From: Ciona savignyi
Taxonomy: Eukaryota > Chordata > Ascidiacea > Phlebobranchia > Cionidae
Reading direction: 5' to 3'
NCBI GenBank assembly: GCA_000149265.1
Contig: CH003389.1
Span: forward strand, 1-64,000
DNA: 64,000 bases
The position numbers and the translations under genes are program-made. Positions 23,909-35,255 of the stretch are shown piece after piece; within the stretch, counting starts at the first letter, position 1; each line of letters starts with the position of its first letter. The notes under the pieces were generated by a model. That model was not told the origin of the DNA. It was given only the letters and a program-made list of their open reading frames with translations, and made no database searches.

Positions 23909-24449
23909 CAGTGATGGAGAACCTATGGCACGCGTGCCAAAGTTGGCACGCGAGATCATAAATACTGGCACGCGACGCATTCCGAAAAAAAACGGCGCAA
24001 AATGTTTTTTTTCACAAACTTACTGCCATGCCAATTTTAAACCTATCTTTATTCAAAAACAGCTTCGATTAAAGCCCTTGTGGAATTATTTTTAAGTGTT
24101 GCTTTGTTTAATAAATTAAATCGTATAATTTTGCATTAGCCTACATTTTATATTTAGTTGGATTGCAGGTAGTTAAGATCGCTTAGGTCTACATAACATT
24201 ACACAGCAATTGTAGCATGAGGGAAAACCAAATTTTGACTGGAGGTGCCTGGAACAAAGCGATAGTAGGCCTATAGTCATGCGTTGGCTACGCGTGATCT
24301 ATTTACCACAAGTTTTGGTCGCGGTAGTCTAACTAAACGTTCTTGTTTATTGAAAACTGATGTTTATGAAATGGCTGGCACGCCGGGACAGACAAATTCA
24401 TTTATGCTGCAAATGTGGCACGCGGCCTCAAAAAGGTTCGCCATCACTG
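23909..24449 (+). mobile_element. Non-autonomous hAT element A, copy in U5
   Basis: It is 541 bp with both termini. The left target copy is gcctaacc (23901-23908); the right one has one substitution (acctaacc, 24450-24457). Confidence 0.93.
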
Positions 24450-25383
24450 ACCTAACCGATCCTAAATACACTCTTATTAAGCATTTAAATGAGGTGAAAA
24501 TACAAAACTTAGATAAATATAAACAAAATTAAAAAAAAAAGTTCGTTTGTCCCACACCTATCTTTAACTCTTTTTTGAAAAATCCCCATTTAATAAATTC
24601 CACAGAAACTAGTGATCAGACACATTATGCTTTTATTATAATAAGAAAATATCCAATCGAGTTAACTCTTCTAGTGGTGCCAGCTAATATGTTTTGGATC
24701 TACAGTGGAAAATTCTGGGTAAATTGCGCAAGGCAAATTCACAAGAGACCCAAAAATATAAACACAGCAGCCGTTTTGCGAATGTTCGGCATCGGTTATT
24801 CTATAACAGTCGATATTTCTGAACTGGCGAGGAATATTTACTTTAAATTGTAGGCAAATTTGTAGGTGAATAAAATAAACTGAGAAAGTGGAAAACTATA
24901 TACCGCAAGTTACCACCAAAAATCCGTTAACGTTTATTATTCTGATTTAAAATGTTGTAAAACCGTTACTGATTTGCATATAACGCTTGGTTGTTTTGGT
25001 GGATCTGAACCTGAATAGCGGGAACTTTCATTGGTCGCACTTGAGCTTTGTATTCTATTGCGGTTGCTTTATGTGCCAAAGAAAGAACTTGACCATATCA
25101 ATTTATATTTTACGGACCGGTTCATATATATAGACTATATAGGCTTATAAGCATGTGTGTAACATAAGTATAATCAAAAGTAAAGTTTGTAGGAGTTTTA
25201 GTTCAATTATTGTTGCTGTATTCGGTAATATAAGTACAAAGTATATGCATTTGTTTACTGACTTATCTGTAACGTAAACATTTGCCGAAAACGAATAAGT
25301 TAGAAATTTAAAGTTTAAATAGAAATTAAAATTTGTATCTGTATTTTTGTTATTTATTAGACTCGCTTTTACTCAGATTAGCA

Positions 25384-25389
25384 ATGTAA
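25384..25389 (+). promoter_or_regulatory. Minimal start-stop uORF before Fringe copy 5
   Basis: ATGTAA, as in copies 1 and 4. Confidence 0.45.
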
Positions 25390-25398
25390 AATAAAAAC

Positions 25399-26345
25399 AT
25401 GTATTTGGTTAATGTACAAATTGTTAAAGTGAAAAAGAAGAGATTGCTGACGATTCTTATTTTTCTCTCATTCTGTATAACTGCATTTGTTCTAAGAAGT
25501 CGTCGTCTTCACTTCAACGATGCAGAAATTACACGCATAACTTTGGATGATGTGTTTATTACGGTTAAAACAAGCAAGCAATTCCATGACAATCGTCTCA
25601 AAGTCATCCTTAATACGTGGTTCAACCAAGCACGGGAACAAACGTACATTATCACAGACTACGACGATCTAGAATTAAACATCACCACCAACGGACATGC
25701 GATTAACAGCGGCTGCGGGAAAACTCATGGACTTTCAGATTTAAGTTGTAAAACGGGGGTAGAATATGATTTGTACATGAAGAGTGGTAAAAAATGGTGG
25801 TGTCATTTTGACGACGACAACTACGTTAATGTTGGTGACTTGGTTGATTTATTAAGAGAATTGGACTCTAGAAAAGATGTTTATTTAGGCAGAAGAAGCA
25901 TATTGACTGACTTTAAGGGACAGTTTCGAGGAAAAACTGTATATTTTGTATTCGCTACTATGGGCGCTGGTGTTTGCATTTCAACGGCGTTAGCTGACAA
26001 AATGGAGCCGTGGGCCGGAAACGGTAAATTTCTAGCGACTTCTAGAGCATTGGGTCACGCAGATGACTGTACTCTAGGGTTCATCATCACCAACCGGTTA
26101 AGAGTAAATTTAACCGTCACTAACCTATTTCATTCGCACATGGAACAACTTGCCAAATTTAGATCCTACCACAGCTACAAAAGCAAGTGGTGTTTGGTCA
26201 CCGAACACCACAAACATTTCCTATAACATCTCATCCAACCTGACCAACACCAAGGTGTTTGATGTAAATGTTGACCCCACAAGAATTTTATTCCGTGCAC
26301 TGTCTTATACGTCCGGAATCATTTTTCTGTGAATTTGCCAAAATG
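25399..26345 (+). pseudogene. Fringe-like glycosyltransferase copy 5, C-terminus frameshifted
   Basis: It opens at 25399. The N-terminal two thirds are Fringe with the DDD triad. It is the most divergent copy: an extra codon (TDYDDLEL), Gly to Asp in NVGDLVDLL, Trp to Ser in LDSRKDV, and ALADKM for the SNSLAEKM of copy 2. From about 26155 single-base insertions (aaattt for aatt, cacagctac for cacactac, and more near 26212-26222) move the frame, and the product ends at 26226 (275 residues) with a foreign tail. Extra bases continue into the non-coding flank, so part of this may be poor consensus sequence rather than mutation. Confidence 0.75.
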
Positions 26346-26524
26346 AAGTAATCTGTAGCAGACGACATAAAGTATTAATACAGTAAAGGCATCAGTGCTG
26401 TTTATATCCTAGGCGACAATTTAATAAATGGACATCTTTGACTGGCGGTTATTGTGATATTATGCCAGCCTTCAGTCATTTAGATCACACTAATAGGGAT
26501 ACATCAGATTTAACTGTATAACTG

Positions 26525-26702
26525 CAGTGATGGAATTCAAGAGGTTCGCATGGGTTCGGTCGAACCCGTTTCTTGGAACGTCGGGGATAATCACCGATTC
26601 GATTCTTGCTTTTTTACAGACATTAGACATTTTAGGGAACATGTTGTTATTAAGTACGATACAAAAGATAACCTGTTCTTGAAATTTTGAATCCCATCAC
26701 TG
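26525..26702 (+). mobile_element. Non-autonomous hAT element B, copy in U5
   Basis: It is 178 bp, two bases longer than the other copies because of extra bases in 'cccgtttcttgg' and 'cggggataatc'. The target duplications are intact. Confidence 0.9.
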
Positions 26703-28866
26703 TATAACTGTATATATGTTTCAGCACAGCACCACTAACCATGCTGTGCCGTTTCGAGTTGGTGCAATTTTGCTGTATGTCTTAATAAATTGGGTTTGCA
26801 AGTAAGAGATACATATTTTGTATGCAGTAGGTTGGAATCGGTGGTCTATTTAAGTCGGAATAAAATATTTATGTTTATCCCCGTGAATAAAAATCACCGT
26901 GCCATCTGAAACTTGACAAATTTGCCAAATTACCGTTCTCAAAAGTTCGATATAAGTTTGTATTAGTTTGCGGTAAACACCTTTTGTATGATATAATTAT
27001 AATAAACACCTTTTCTACGCAGGAAACGCTTCTAGACACTGTGTAAGCCACTTTATTTCAGCACCTGAGCGATACGTACATTGAGTTGAAATCAAGTATC
27101 CGATAATATTAAAATCAGTACAATAAAAGAAGTAACGAAATAAAAACATTAGTTGCAAATACAAAATAAAGGGGTATTTAATTTGACGCTGGTTATTTCG
27201 GGGCGCGACTGTTGTTTATAATTTGAGCAAAATTCCAAACCATTCGATCTAATGGATTTATACGGATTGTCGAGGTTACACAAAATGTTAAACTGATTTA
27301 AATCCAGAAATCTCCGTCTAAAATGGACGATATTATGACTATATCTTGTGTATTCCCGATTGTCGTTTACCCAATTCGATATAGACACCACATCCTGTGC
27401 CATATCAAATATATCATTGTATAGGAGCAATCTGTTGTCATTTCCCACGGAAATTATAAATCATCCAGCTACCTTAGATTATTTCTACTTACTTGGTTTG
27501 TACTTAATCACACACTTGCAGAAATATTAATGACCCACAGCAGTTGGTACAAACGCTTTGTATTAAAACCACGCGATAATAAGAGATACTCTGTTACCCT
27601 CCGTTCAAAAGTATCAAATAGATTAATTCTATTTTTACTGAAATAGTAATAAGTCGAGATCTATATACCGATAGAATGACAGATTCGCGTAATGATTGGT
27701 ATTTGAAAAACGGTCCTAGTGCCCATCGCTGGTTCAAAACTTAGTGCGGTAATAAAAAGATAAGGAAAAGCAAGGAGAGCAATTGTTTGGCACCGTTGAT
27801 GTCACCACCTGATACTTAAGCAGCTGATAAAAACGACCTTTATAAAATAATCTAATAGTCGTGGCTATGAGGCTAGATGTGGTTAGAAAGAATAAACAAC
27901 TAGACAGTGCCAACAACATGTTAACCACAACTTTTGCAAAATATAATTTATACAGTACACTGTATGTTCCTGCTAAGCAAAAGCGTTTGGATTCCCGGCT
28001 ACCTTTTTAATATTAAACCTGGTATATAGTTTGTACATCCATGGTGTAAAGCATTTATTTCTGCAAGCAGAAAATTAAGGATCCTCAAATTATCTCTACA
28101 CTAGGCATTCGTATTCCTAGGAAACAGTGTTTTAGTATAATTATGGGTTAAACTCGAAGGGAACCCATACTGATGTTACTCCGTTTTTTTTCGCAAGGGA
28201 AATTCGCAAAAGACCCATAAATATAAACACAGCAGTCGTTTTGCGAATGTTCGGCATCGGTTTTTCTATAACAGTCGATATTTCGAAACTGGTAAGGATT
28301 ATTTACTTTAAATTGTAAGGAAAGTTGTAGGTGAATAAAATAAACTGAGAAAGTGGGAAAGTATATACCGCAAGTTACCACCAAAAATCCGTTAACGTTT
28401 ATTATTGTGATTAAAAATGTTTAAAACCATTACTGATTTGCATAAATAATGCTTGGTTGTTTTGGTGGATCTGAACCTGAATAGCTGCAATTTCATTGGT
28501 TGCACTTAAACTTTCTATTATTCTATCGCGGTTGCTTTATGTGCCAAAGAAAGGATTTGACGATATCAATTTATATTTTACGAACCGGTTCTTATATATA
28601 GACCATATAGGCTTATAAGCATGTGTGTAACATAAGTATAATTAAAAGTAAAGTTTGTAGAAGTTTTAGTTCAATTCTTGTTGGTGTCTTCGGTAAGATA
28701 AGTAAAAAGTATATACATTTGTTTACTGACTTATCTGTAACGTAAACATTTGCCGAAAACGAATAAGTTAGAAATTTGAGTTTTTATTAGAAATTGATAA
28801 TTGTACCTGTATTTTTGATATTAATTAGACTCATATTTACTCAGATTATCAGTTTTGAATAAAAAC

Positions 28867-29810
28867 ATGTATATGGTTTATGTACAAATTTCTAAAGTGA
28901 AAAAGAAGAGATTGCTGCCGATTCTTATTTTGCTCTCATTCTGTACATCTGCATTTGTTCTAAGAAGTCGTCGTCTTAACTTCAACGATGCAGAAATTAC
29001 ACGCATTACTTTGGATGATGTGTTTATTACGGTTAAAACAAGCAAGCAATTCCATGACAATCGTCTCAAAGTCATCCTTAATACATGGTTCAACCAAGCA
29101 CGGGAACAAACATACATTATCACAGACGACGATCTAGAATTAAACATCACCACCAACTGACATGCGATTAACAGCGGCTGCGGGAAAACTCATGGACTTT
29201 CAGATTTAAGTTGTAAAACGGGAGTAGAATATGATTTGTACATGAAGAGTGGTAAAAATTGGTGGTGTCATTTTGACGACGACAACTACGTTAATGTTGG
29301 TGGCTTGGTTGATTTATTAAGAGAATTGGACTGGAGAAAAGATGTTTATTTAGGCAGAAGAAGCATATTGACTGACTTTAAGGGACAGTTTCGAGGAAAA
29401 ACTGTATATTTTGTATTCGCTACTATGGGCGCTGGTGTTTGCATTTCAACGGCGTTAGCTGAAAAAATGGAGCCGTGGGCTGGAAACGGTAAATTTCTAG
29501 CGACTTCTAGAGCATTGGGTCACGCAGATGACTGTACTCTAGGGTTCATCATCACCAACCGGTTAAAAGTAAATTTAACCGTCACTAACCTATTTCATTC
29601 GCACATGGAACAACTTGCCAAATTAGATCCTACCACACTACAAAAGCAAGTGGTGTTTGGTCACCGAACACCAAACATCCTAAACATCTCATCCAACCTG
29701 ACCAACACCAAGGTGTTTGATCTAAATGTTGACCCCACCAAGATTTTATTCGGTGCACTGTCTTATACGTCCGAGAATCATTTTTCTGTGAATTTGCCAA
29801 AATGAAGTAA
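28867..29810 (+). pseudogene. Fringe-like glycosyltransferase copy 6, in-frame TGA
   Basis: It starts at ATG 28867. Codon 98 (Gly in copy 2) is TGA at 29158-29160, with the context aactgacatg. After it the frame stays open through the DDD motif, ADDCTLGF and FHSHMEQL until about residue 290. There a one-base insertion (caccaagatttt) changes the last ~20 residues, and a second (gtccgagaatc) follows. It shares STALAEKM and SGKNWWCHF with copy 7. With the stop obeyed only a 97-residue stub is made. It is probably a pseudogene; stop readthrough is a remote alternative, since TGA-C is a leaky context. Confidence 0.82.
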
Positions 29811-29982
29811 TCTGTAGCAGACGACATAAAGTAGTGATACAGTAAAGGCATCAGTGCTGTTTATATCCTAGGCGACAATTTAATAAATGGACATCTTTGA
29901 CTGGCGGTTATTGTGATTTATGCCAGCCTTCAGTCATTTAGATCACACTAATAGGGATACATCAGATTTAACTGTATAACTG

Positions 29983-30158
29983 CAGTGATGGAATTCAAGA
30001 GGTTCGCATGGGTTCGGTCGAACCCGTTCTTGGAACGTCGGAATAATCACCGATCCAATTCTTGCCTTTTTACAGACATTAGACATTTTAGGGAACCTGT
30101 TGTTATTAAGTACGATACAAAAGATAACCTGTTCTTGAAATTTTGAATCCCATCACTG
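29983..30158 (+). mobile_element. Non-autonomous hAT element B, copy in U6
   Basis: It is 176 bp, with tataactg on each side. Confidence 0.92.
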
Positions 30159-30891
30159 TATAACTGTATATATGTTTCAGCACAGCACCACTAACCATGC
30201 TGTGTCGTTTCGAGTTGATGCAATTTTGCTGTATATCTTAATAAATTGGGTTTATTAGTAAGAGATACATATTTTGTATGCAGTAGGTTGGAATCGGTGG
30301 TCTATTTAAGTCGGAATAAAATATTTATGTTTATCCTCGTGAATGAAAAATCACCGTGCCGCCTGAAACTTAACAGATTTACCATATTACCATTCTTAAA
30401 AGATTGATATAAGTTTGTATTAGTTTGCGGTAAACACCTTTTGTATGATATAATTATAATAAACACCTTTTCTACGCAGGAAACGCTTTTAGACACTGTG
30501 TAAGCCAGTTTATTTCAGCACCTGAGCGATACGTACATTGAGACGATACGCAGGTACAAACCATGCGAATCAAAAGGCTGATATATGTGGCGAGGGGTGA
30601 CGTGGTAGCTTCTTTATTAGCAGTAACACACAATAAAAAGGAACTGGTTGCAGAAACCCAAAGCGTCCAGCCACAAAAAGAAGATGAAAAAGGCAGTGCG
30701 TAATGACGTCACATTATGTAAAATGGATGACAGGAGGTCGCTACAAGTTGTTTATTGAACTGTGAGCAATATTGAAATCAAGTATCCGACAAAATTAAAA
30801 TCAGATCAATTTTAAGAAGTAAAAAAATAAAAATATTAGTTGCAACTGCAAAATAAGGGGGTATTTAATTTGACGCTGGTTATTACGGGGC

Positions 30892-31724
30892 GCGACTGTT
30901 GTTTATAATTTGAGCGAAATTCCAAACCATTCGATACAATGGGTTTATACGGGTTGTCGAGGTTGCACAAAATGTTGTGTTAAATCCATGCAGCTCTGTC
31001 TAAAAATGGCGATTTTCTAACCATATACTGTATTTTGTGCATTCTCTATTGTCGTTTACCCAATCCGGCATAAACACCACATCCTGTACCATATCAATAA
31101 ACTATTATTATACTTGAGCAATCTGTTGCCATTTACATCGGAAGTTATAAATCATCCAGCTATCTAAGGATATTTCCACCTTTTTGATTTGTACTTAATC
31201 ACACACTTGCAATCAAACAAAAATTAATGACCCACAGCAGTTTGTACAACCGTTTTGTATTAAAACTGGCCNNNNNNNNNNNNNNNNNNNNNNNNNNNNN
31301 NNNNNNNNNNNNNNNNNNNNNNNNNNNNNNNNNNNNNNNNNNNNNNNNNNNNNNNNNNNNNNNNNNNNNNNCGTACATTGAGACAATACATATGTGCAAA
31401 CCATGCACATCAAAAGGCTGATATATGTAGGAGGTGAAGTGGCAGATTCTTTATTAGCAGTAACACACTAATGAAAAGCAATTCGTTGAATAAACCCAAA
31501 GCGGCCAGCCACAAAAAGAAGATAAAAAAGGCAATGCGTAATGACGTCACACATTATGTAAAATGGATGACAGGAGGTCGCTACAAGAGATTTATTGAAC
31601 TGTCAGCAATATTGAAATAAATTATCCGACAAAATTAAAATCAGTACATTTAAGAAGTAAATAAAAACATTAGTTGTAAATGCAAAATAAAGTGGTATTT
31701 AATTTGACGCTGGTTATTACGGGG
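30892..31724 (+). repeat. Collapsed array unit U7
   Basis: A unit starts normally at 30892 and runs to 'ttaaaactggcc', the point that in U2 lies at about 11049. After 100 N it resumes at 'cgtacattgagacaatacat', the point that in U2 lies at about 14586. The intervening ~3.5 kb, including a Fringe coding region and hAT element B, is absent only across the gap. Confidence 0.8.
31272..31371. other. Assembly gap (100 N) hiding most of an array unit
   Basis: The flanking bases belong to positions about 3.5 kb apart in a normal unit, so the N run is a placeholder for missing unit sequence. Confidence 0.95.
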
Positions 31725-32382
31725 CGCGACTGTTGTTTATAATTTTAGCAAATTTCAAACCAACTCGATTTATTGGCTTTATACGGGTTGTCATTGTAAC
31801 AAAACATGTTAAACTGATTTAAATCCATAAAGCCTCTGTCTAAAATGGGCGATGTTCTGACCGTGTATTGTGCGTTATCGATTGTCGTTTACCCAATTCG
31901 ATATAAACACCACATTCTGTGCCATATCAATGAAATATTATTATACTTGAGCAATCTGTTGTCATTACCCACGGAAGTTATAAATCATCCAGCTATCTAA
32001 GAATATTTCTACTTATTTGATTTGTACTTAATCACACACTTGCAATCAAATAAGAATTAATGACACACATCATTTTGCACAACCGGTTTGTATTAACACT
32101 GGCCCACGACGCGATAATAAGAGATACTCTGTTACCCTCCCGTTCAAAAGTATCAAATAAACTAATTGTATTTTAACTGAAATAGTAATAAGCAGAGGTC
32201 TATATACCGATAGAATGTCAGATTCGCGTACTGAATTGCATTTGAAAAACGGTCCTAGTGCCCATCGCTGGTTCGAAACTTAGTGCGATAATAAAAAGGA
32301 AAAGTAAGTAAAAGCAGAGAGAGCGGTTGTTTAGCACAGTTGGTGTCACCACCTGATACTTAAGCAGCTGATAAATCGACCT

Positions 32383-32390
32383 TTATAAAA
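32383..32390 (+). promoter_or_regulatory. TATA-like box, unit U8
   Basis: The string ttataaaa follows cagctgataaatcgac; a donor-like gtgaggtaagaaag is about 35 bp downstream. Confidence 0.4.
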
Positions 32391-32694
32391 GAATCTAATA
32401 GTCGTGGCTATGAGGCTATAGGTGAGGTAAGAAAGAATAAACAACTAGACCGTGGTAACTACATGTTAACCACAATTTTTTGTAAAATATAGTTTGTACA
32501 GTACACTGTATGTTGCTGCCAAGCAAGAGCGTTTGGATCCTCGGTTACCCCTTTAAAATTACACCTGGTATATATTTTGTACATCCACGGTGTATATCGT
32601 TTGTTTCTGCAAACAGAAAATAAAGGATCCTCGAATTATCTATCTGCACTAGGCATTCGTATTCCTATGAAACAGTGTGTTAGTATATTTATGG

Positions 32695-33000
32695 GTTCCC
32701 TAAAATCCGGAGGGATTTTGTTCGTCACACTCGTGACCGTTTTATGTGCGACGCGCTCGTGACAGGCATATTATGTCGCCAGATTATAGACATGAAAGGG
32801 TTATCCAATCAGGTTAAAACTTACAGGAATTTGAACTGACAAGTTCTTATTTTGCAACGACTTATTTTGCAACGTTCTTATTTAATTTTAGAAAATCCGC
32901 AATGAAAATTCCCGCTATCGAAAAAATGTGAAAAAAGACCTATCTTTTGAAGTATTTAGATAAAATTGATAGATGTACAACAAGGATTAGAAAAACATAA
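32695..33000 (+). repeat. Dispersed repeat in U8
   Basis: The sequence includes 'gacaggcatattatgtcgcc' and 'caggttaaaacttacaggaa'. Related strings occur at 37530-37640, 53270-53560, 60070-60130 and 60300-60380. It is an interspersed repeat family I cannot name. Confidence 0.45.
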
Positions 33001-33048
33001 ATAGAATTTAAATTGCCCCGTGTTTCCGGGTAAATACCTCAAAATAGA

Positions 33049-33058
33049 AGTCTAAACG
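33049..33058 (+). other. Apparent empty target site of hAT element A
   Basis: U8 reads 'tacctcaaaatagaag' then 'tctaaacgatcctaa' where U4 has the 542-bp element flanked by gcctaacc on each side. The flanks on both sides align, with one copy of the (diverged) 8-bp target. Confidence 0.75.
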
Positions 33059-33965
33059 ATCCTAAACACTCTTATTAAGCGTATAAATGAGGTGGAAACA
33101 AAGATTTGATAAATATTAAAAATGTTAATACAAGAGAAAAAATATTCGTTTGTCCCACACCTATCTTTAATTGTTTTCGGGGGAATCCCCATTTAGTAAA
33201 TTCCACAGATATTTGTGATCGGACACATTTATGCTTATATATTAAGAAAGAAAATGTCCAATCGAGTTAACTCTTCTGGTGGTGTTAGCTAATATGGTTT
33301 GAATCTACAGTGGAAAATTCTGGGTAAATTGCGCAAGGGAAATTCACGAGAGACCAACAAATATAAACACAGCAGTCGTTTTGCGAATGTTCGGCATCGG
33401 TTATTCTATAACAATCGATATTTCTGAACTGGTGATGATTATTTACTTTAAATTGTAAGAAAAGTTGTAGGTGAATAAAATAAACTGAGAAAGTGGGAAA
33501 CTATATACCGCAAGTAATTAACGAAATCCGTTAACCTTTATTATTGTGGTTAAAAATGTTTTAAACCCGTTAATGATTTCCATATAACGCTTGTTAATGA
33601 TTTGCTTATAACGCTTTTTATTGTATAGCGGTTGCTTTATGTGATTAAGAAAGGATTTGACAATATCAATTCATCTATAACGAACCGGTCATATATATCT
33701 TCTATATAGGCTTATAAGCATGTGTGTAACATAAGTATAATCAAAAGTAGAGTTTGTAGGAGTTTTAGTTCAATTCTTGTTGCTGTATTCGGTAAGATAA
33801 GTACAAAGTATATACATATGTTTACTGACTTATCTGTAACGTAAACATTTGCCGAAAACGAATAAGTTAGAAATTTGAGTTTTTAATAGAAATTGATAAT
33901 TGTACCTGTATTTTTGATATTTATTAGACTCGCTTTTACTCAGATTATCAGTTTTGAATAAAAAC

Positions 33966-34907
33966 ATGTATTTGGTTTATGTACAAATTTTTAAAGTAAA
34001 AAAAAAGAGATTGCTGGCGATTCTTATTTTGCTTTCTTTCTGTATATCTGCATTTGTGCTAAGAAGTCGTCGTCTTAACTTCAACGATGCAGAAATTACA
34101 CAAATAACTTTGGATGATGTGTTTATTACGATTAAAACAAGCAAGCAATTCCATGACACTCGTCTCAAAGTCATTCTTAATACGTGGTTCAACCAAGCAC
34201 GGGAACAAACCTACATTATCACAGACGACGATCTAGAATTAAACATCACCACCAACTGACATGCGATTAACAGCGGCTGCGGGAAAACTCATGGACTTTC
34301 AGATTTAAGTTGTAAAACGGGGGTAGAATATGATTTGTACATGAAGAGTGGTAAAAATTGGTGGTGTCATTTTGACGACGACAACTACGTTAATGTTGGT
34401 GGCTTGGTTGATTTATTAAGAGAATTGGACTGGAGAAAAGATGTTTATTTAGGCAGAAGAAGCATATTGACTGACTTTAAGGGACAGTTTCGAGGAAAAA
34501 CTGTATATTTTGTATTCGCTACTATGGGCGCTGGTGTTTGCATTTCAACGGCGTTAGCTGAAAAAATGGAGCCGTGGGCTGGAAACGGTAAATTTCTAGC
34601 GACTTCTAGAGCATTGGGTCACGCAGATGACTGTACTCTAGGGTTCATCATCACCAACCGGTTAAAAGTAAATTTAACCGTCACTAACCTATTTCATTCG
34701 CACATGGAACAACTTGCCAAATTAGATCCTACCACACTACAAAAGCAAGTGGTGTTTGGTCACCGAACACCAAACATCCTAAACATCTCATCCAACCTGA
34801 CCAACACCAAGGTGTTTGATCTAAATGTTGACCCCACAAGATTTTATTCGGTGCACTGTCTTATACGTCCGGAATCATTTTTCTGTGAATTTGCCAAAAT
34901 GAAGTAA
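33966..34907 (+). pseudogene. Fringe-like glycosyltransferase copy 7, in-frame TGA
   Basis: It starts at ATG 33966. The 942-bp frame ends at the normal stop and aligns end to end with copy 2, except that codon 98 is TGA (34257-34259), the same change as in copy 6. Everything after it is open and canonical: HFDDDNYVN, ADDCTLGF, LFHSHMEQL, VDPTRFYSVHCLIRPESFFC. Like copy 6 it has STALAEKM and SGKNWW. It is a single-lesion pseudogene, or a gene whose TGA (followed by C) is partly read through; the sequence cannot decide. A downstream in-frame ATG (34335) could start a 190-residue catalytic fragment without the membrane anchor. Confidence 0.85.
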
Positions 34908-35079
34908 TCTGTAGCAGACGACATAAAATAGTGATAAAGTGCAACCATCAGTGTTGTTTATATCCTAGGCGACAATTTAATAAATGGACATCTTTGACTA
35001 GCGGTTATTGTGATTTTTGCCAGCCTTCAGTCATTTAGATCACACTAATAGGGATACATCAGATTTAACTGTATAACTG

Positions 35080-35255
35080 CAGTGATGGAATTCAAGAGGT
35101 TCTCATGGGTTCGGTCGAACCCGTTCTTGGAACGTCGGGATAATCACCGATCCGATTCTTGCCTTTTTACAGACATTAGACATTTTAGGGAACCTGTTGT
35201 TATTAAGTACGATACAAAAGATAACCTGTTCTTAACATTTTGAATCCCATCACTG
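35080..35255 (+). mobile_element. Non-autonomous hAT element B, copy in U8
   Basis: It is 176 bp, with tataactg on both sides. Confidence 0.92.

Noticed and set aside
34257-34259. TGA in Fringe copies 6 and 7 read as selenocysteine
   Set aside because: The position is a Gly in other copies and in no known selenoprotein. I see no SECIS-like structure in the short 3' flank, though folding was not computed.
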